DNA from: Actinomycetota bacterium
GTDB taxonomy: Bacteria > Actinomycetota > Actinomycetes > Streptosporangiales > Streptosporangiaceae
Assembly (NCBI GenBank): GCA_003161205.1
Contig: PMOU01000118.1
Location: 1 to 5,107, forward strand
DNA length: 5,107 bases
Direction: 5' to 3'
The translations under genes were made by a program, and so were the position numbers. Position 1 is the stretch's first letter. The number at the start of each line of letters is the position of its first letter. The notes under the pieces were generated by a model. It saw only the letters and a list, made by a program, of their open reading frames with translations. It did not search any database and was not told where the DNA came from. This document shows, one piece after another, positions 4,872-5,107 of this stretch.

Positions 4872-4909
4872 GCTTGCTGCCTCCCAGGCGGTCAGCGGTA
4901 TTAATCATC

Positions 4910-4935
4910 AACGCTGAGTACCCGGACAAGATTCC
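4910..4935 (-). promoter_or_regulatory. Sigma-R (SigR/SigH-type) promoter of rbpA
   Basis: On the minus strand GGAAT (4935-4931), exactly 18 bases, then GTT (4912-4910): the precise GGAAT-N18-GTT consensus of the actinobacterial thiol-oxidative-stress sigma factor. The start point would be near 4902, giving a leader of about 30 bases with GGGAGG in it. rbpA of Streptomyces coelicolor is a known sigma-R target, which supports the call. A vegetative promoter may also exist here but is not clear. Confidence 0.8.
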
Positions 4936-4999
4936 CGCTGCGAGCGTTACCCAATCGTGTTTCGGCAATAAGATCCCAGCTATTAGCTCTGGGGGACCG

Positions 5000-5107
5000 C
5001 TACTGACCCCGCGGGTGCCATTGGCCCCGCTCGATGAGGACGTCGCGGAGCGTCTCGATGTCATCGGTCATGATGCCGTCGGCGCCTAGATCCAGGAACC
5101 TGTTCAT
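5000..5107 (-). CDS. Glycerophosphodiester phosphodiesterase, C-terminal end (partial)
   Basis: The last 35 residues of a gene cut by the right window edge: MNRFLDLGADGIMTDDIETLRDVLIERGQWHPRGQ, stop TAG at 5002-5000. The GADGIMTD(D/R)...LRDVL block is the final strand and helix of the GDPD TIM barrel (family related to GlpQ/UgpQ), which hydrolyses glycerophosphodiesters to glycerol-3-phosphate and an alcohol. The Met at 5107 is internal, not the start. It lies upstream of rbpA on the same strand, with the rbpA promoter between them. The catalytic residues are outside the window. Confidence 0.85.
   Translation of the reverse strand: MNRFLDLGADGIMTDDIETLRDVLIERGQWHPRGQ

Noticed and set aside
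1..5107. CRISPR array, tRNA, rRNA, insertion sequence or toxin-antitoxin system
   Set aside because: No regularly spaced repeats, no tRNA/rRNA signatures, no transposase or terminal inverted repeats, and no recognisable toxin family were seen.

Overview
The window looks like chromosomal DNA from a high-GC actinomycete of the Streptomyces / Streptosporangium / Pseudonocardia kind. This rests on strong G/C preference at third codon positions, GTG starts, and two lineage markers: RbpA, the actinobacterial RNA-polymerase-binding protein, and an actinobacterial polyprenol-phosphate mannose synthase (Ppm1). Genus cannot be fixed from the sequence alone.

Left part (1-1830): a probable 3' end of a + strand gene (1-90) meets, stop over stop, a TetR-family repressor gene on the minus strand (87-764). 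The repressor is divergent from a short-chain dehydrogenase/reductase (SDR) gene (870-1799, +). The gap between them holds three copies of a CAGACCGNCGGTCTG-type palindrome, one in the spacer of each of two back-to-back promoters and one just downstream of the SDR start point. This is an almost textbook self-regulated repressor/target pair. A 16-bp tandem repeat covers the SDR stop codon.

Middle part (1830-3610): a noncoding gap is followed by a two-gene minus-strand operon. Its first gene encodes an unrecognised 80-residue acidic, Trp-rich protein (2501-2743) with an exceptionally strong ribosome binding site. The second encodes a 140-residue two-CBS-domain protein (2086-2508), starting at a GTG inside the end of the first. 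Then come about 870 bases without a convincing protein gene. They contain paired AT-rich palindromes, a good TTGACA-N16-TAAGTT promoter pointing right, and a dense chain of perfect inverted repeats (3167-3512), including a 16-bp stem and a possible three-way junction. I read this as a structured RNA and/or long structured leader that I cannot assign to a known family; it is the best candidate here for something undescribed.

Right part (3611-5107): ppm1 (+) runs tail-to-tail into rbpA (-), with the two coding ends overlapping by 35 bp. A glycerophosphodiester phosphodiesterase gene (-) is cut off by the window edge. This neighbourhood resembles the one I recall from Streptomyces chromosomes. 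rbpA has an exact GGAAT-N18-GTT sequence upstream, the consensus of sigma-R (thiol-oxidative stress) promoters. The ppm1 start lies in a 20-bp tandem duplication, and its 3' end in three imperfect 21-22-bp repeats.
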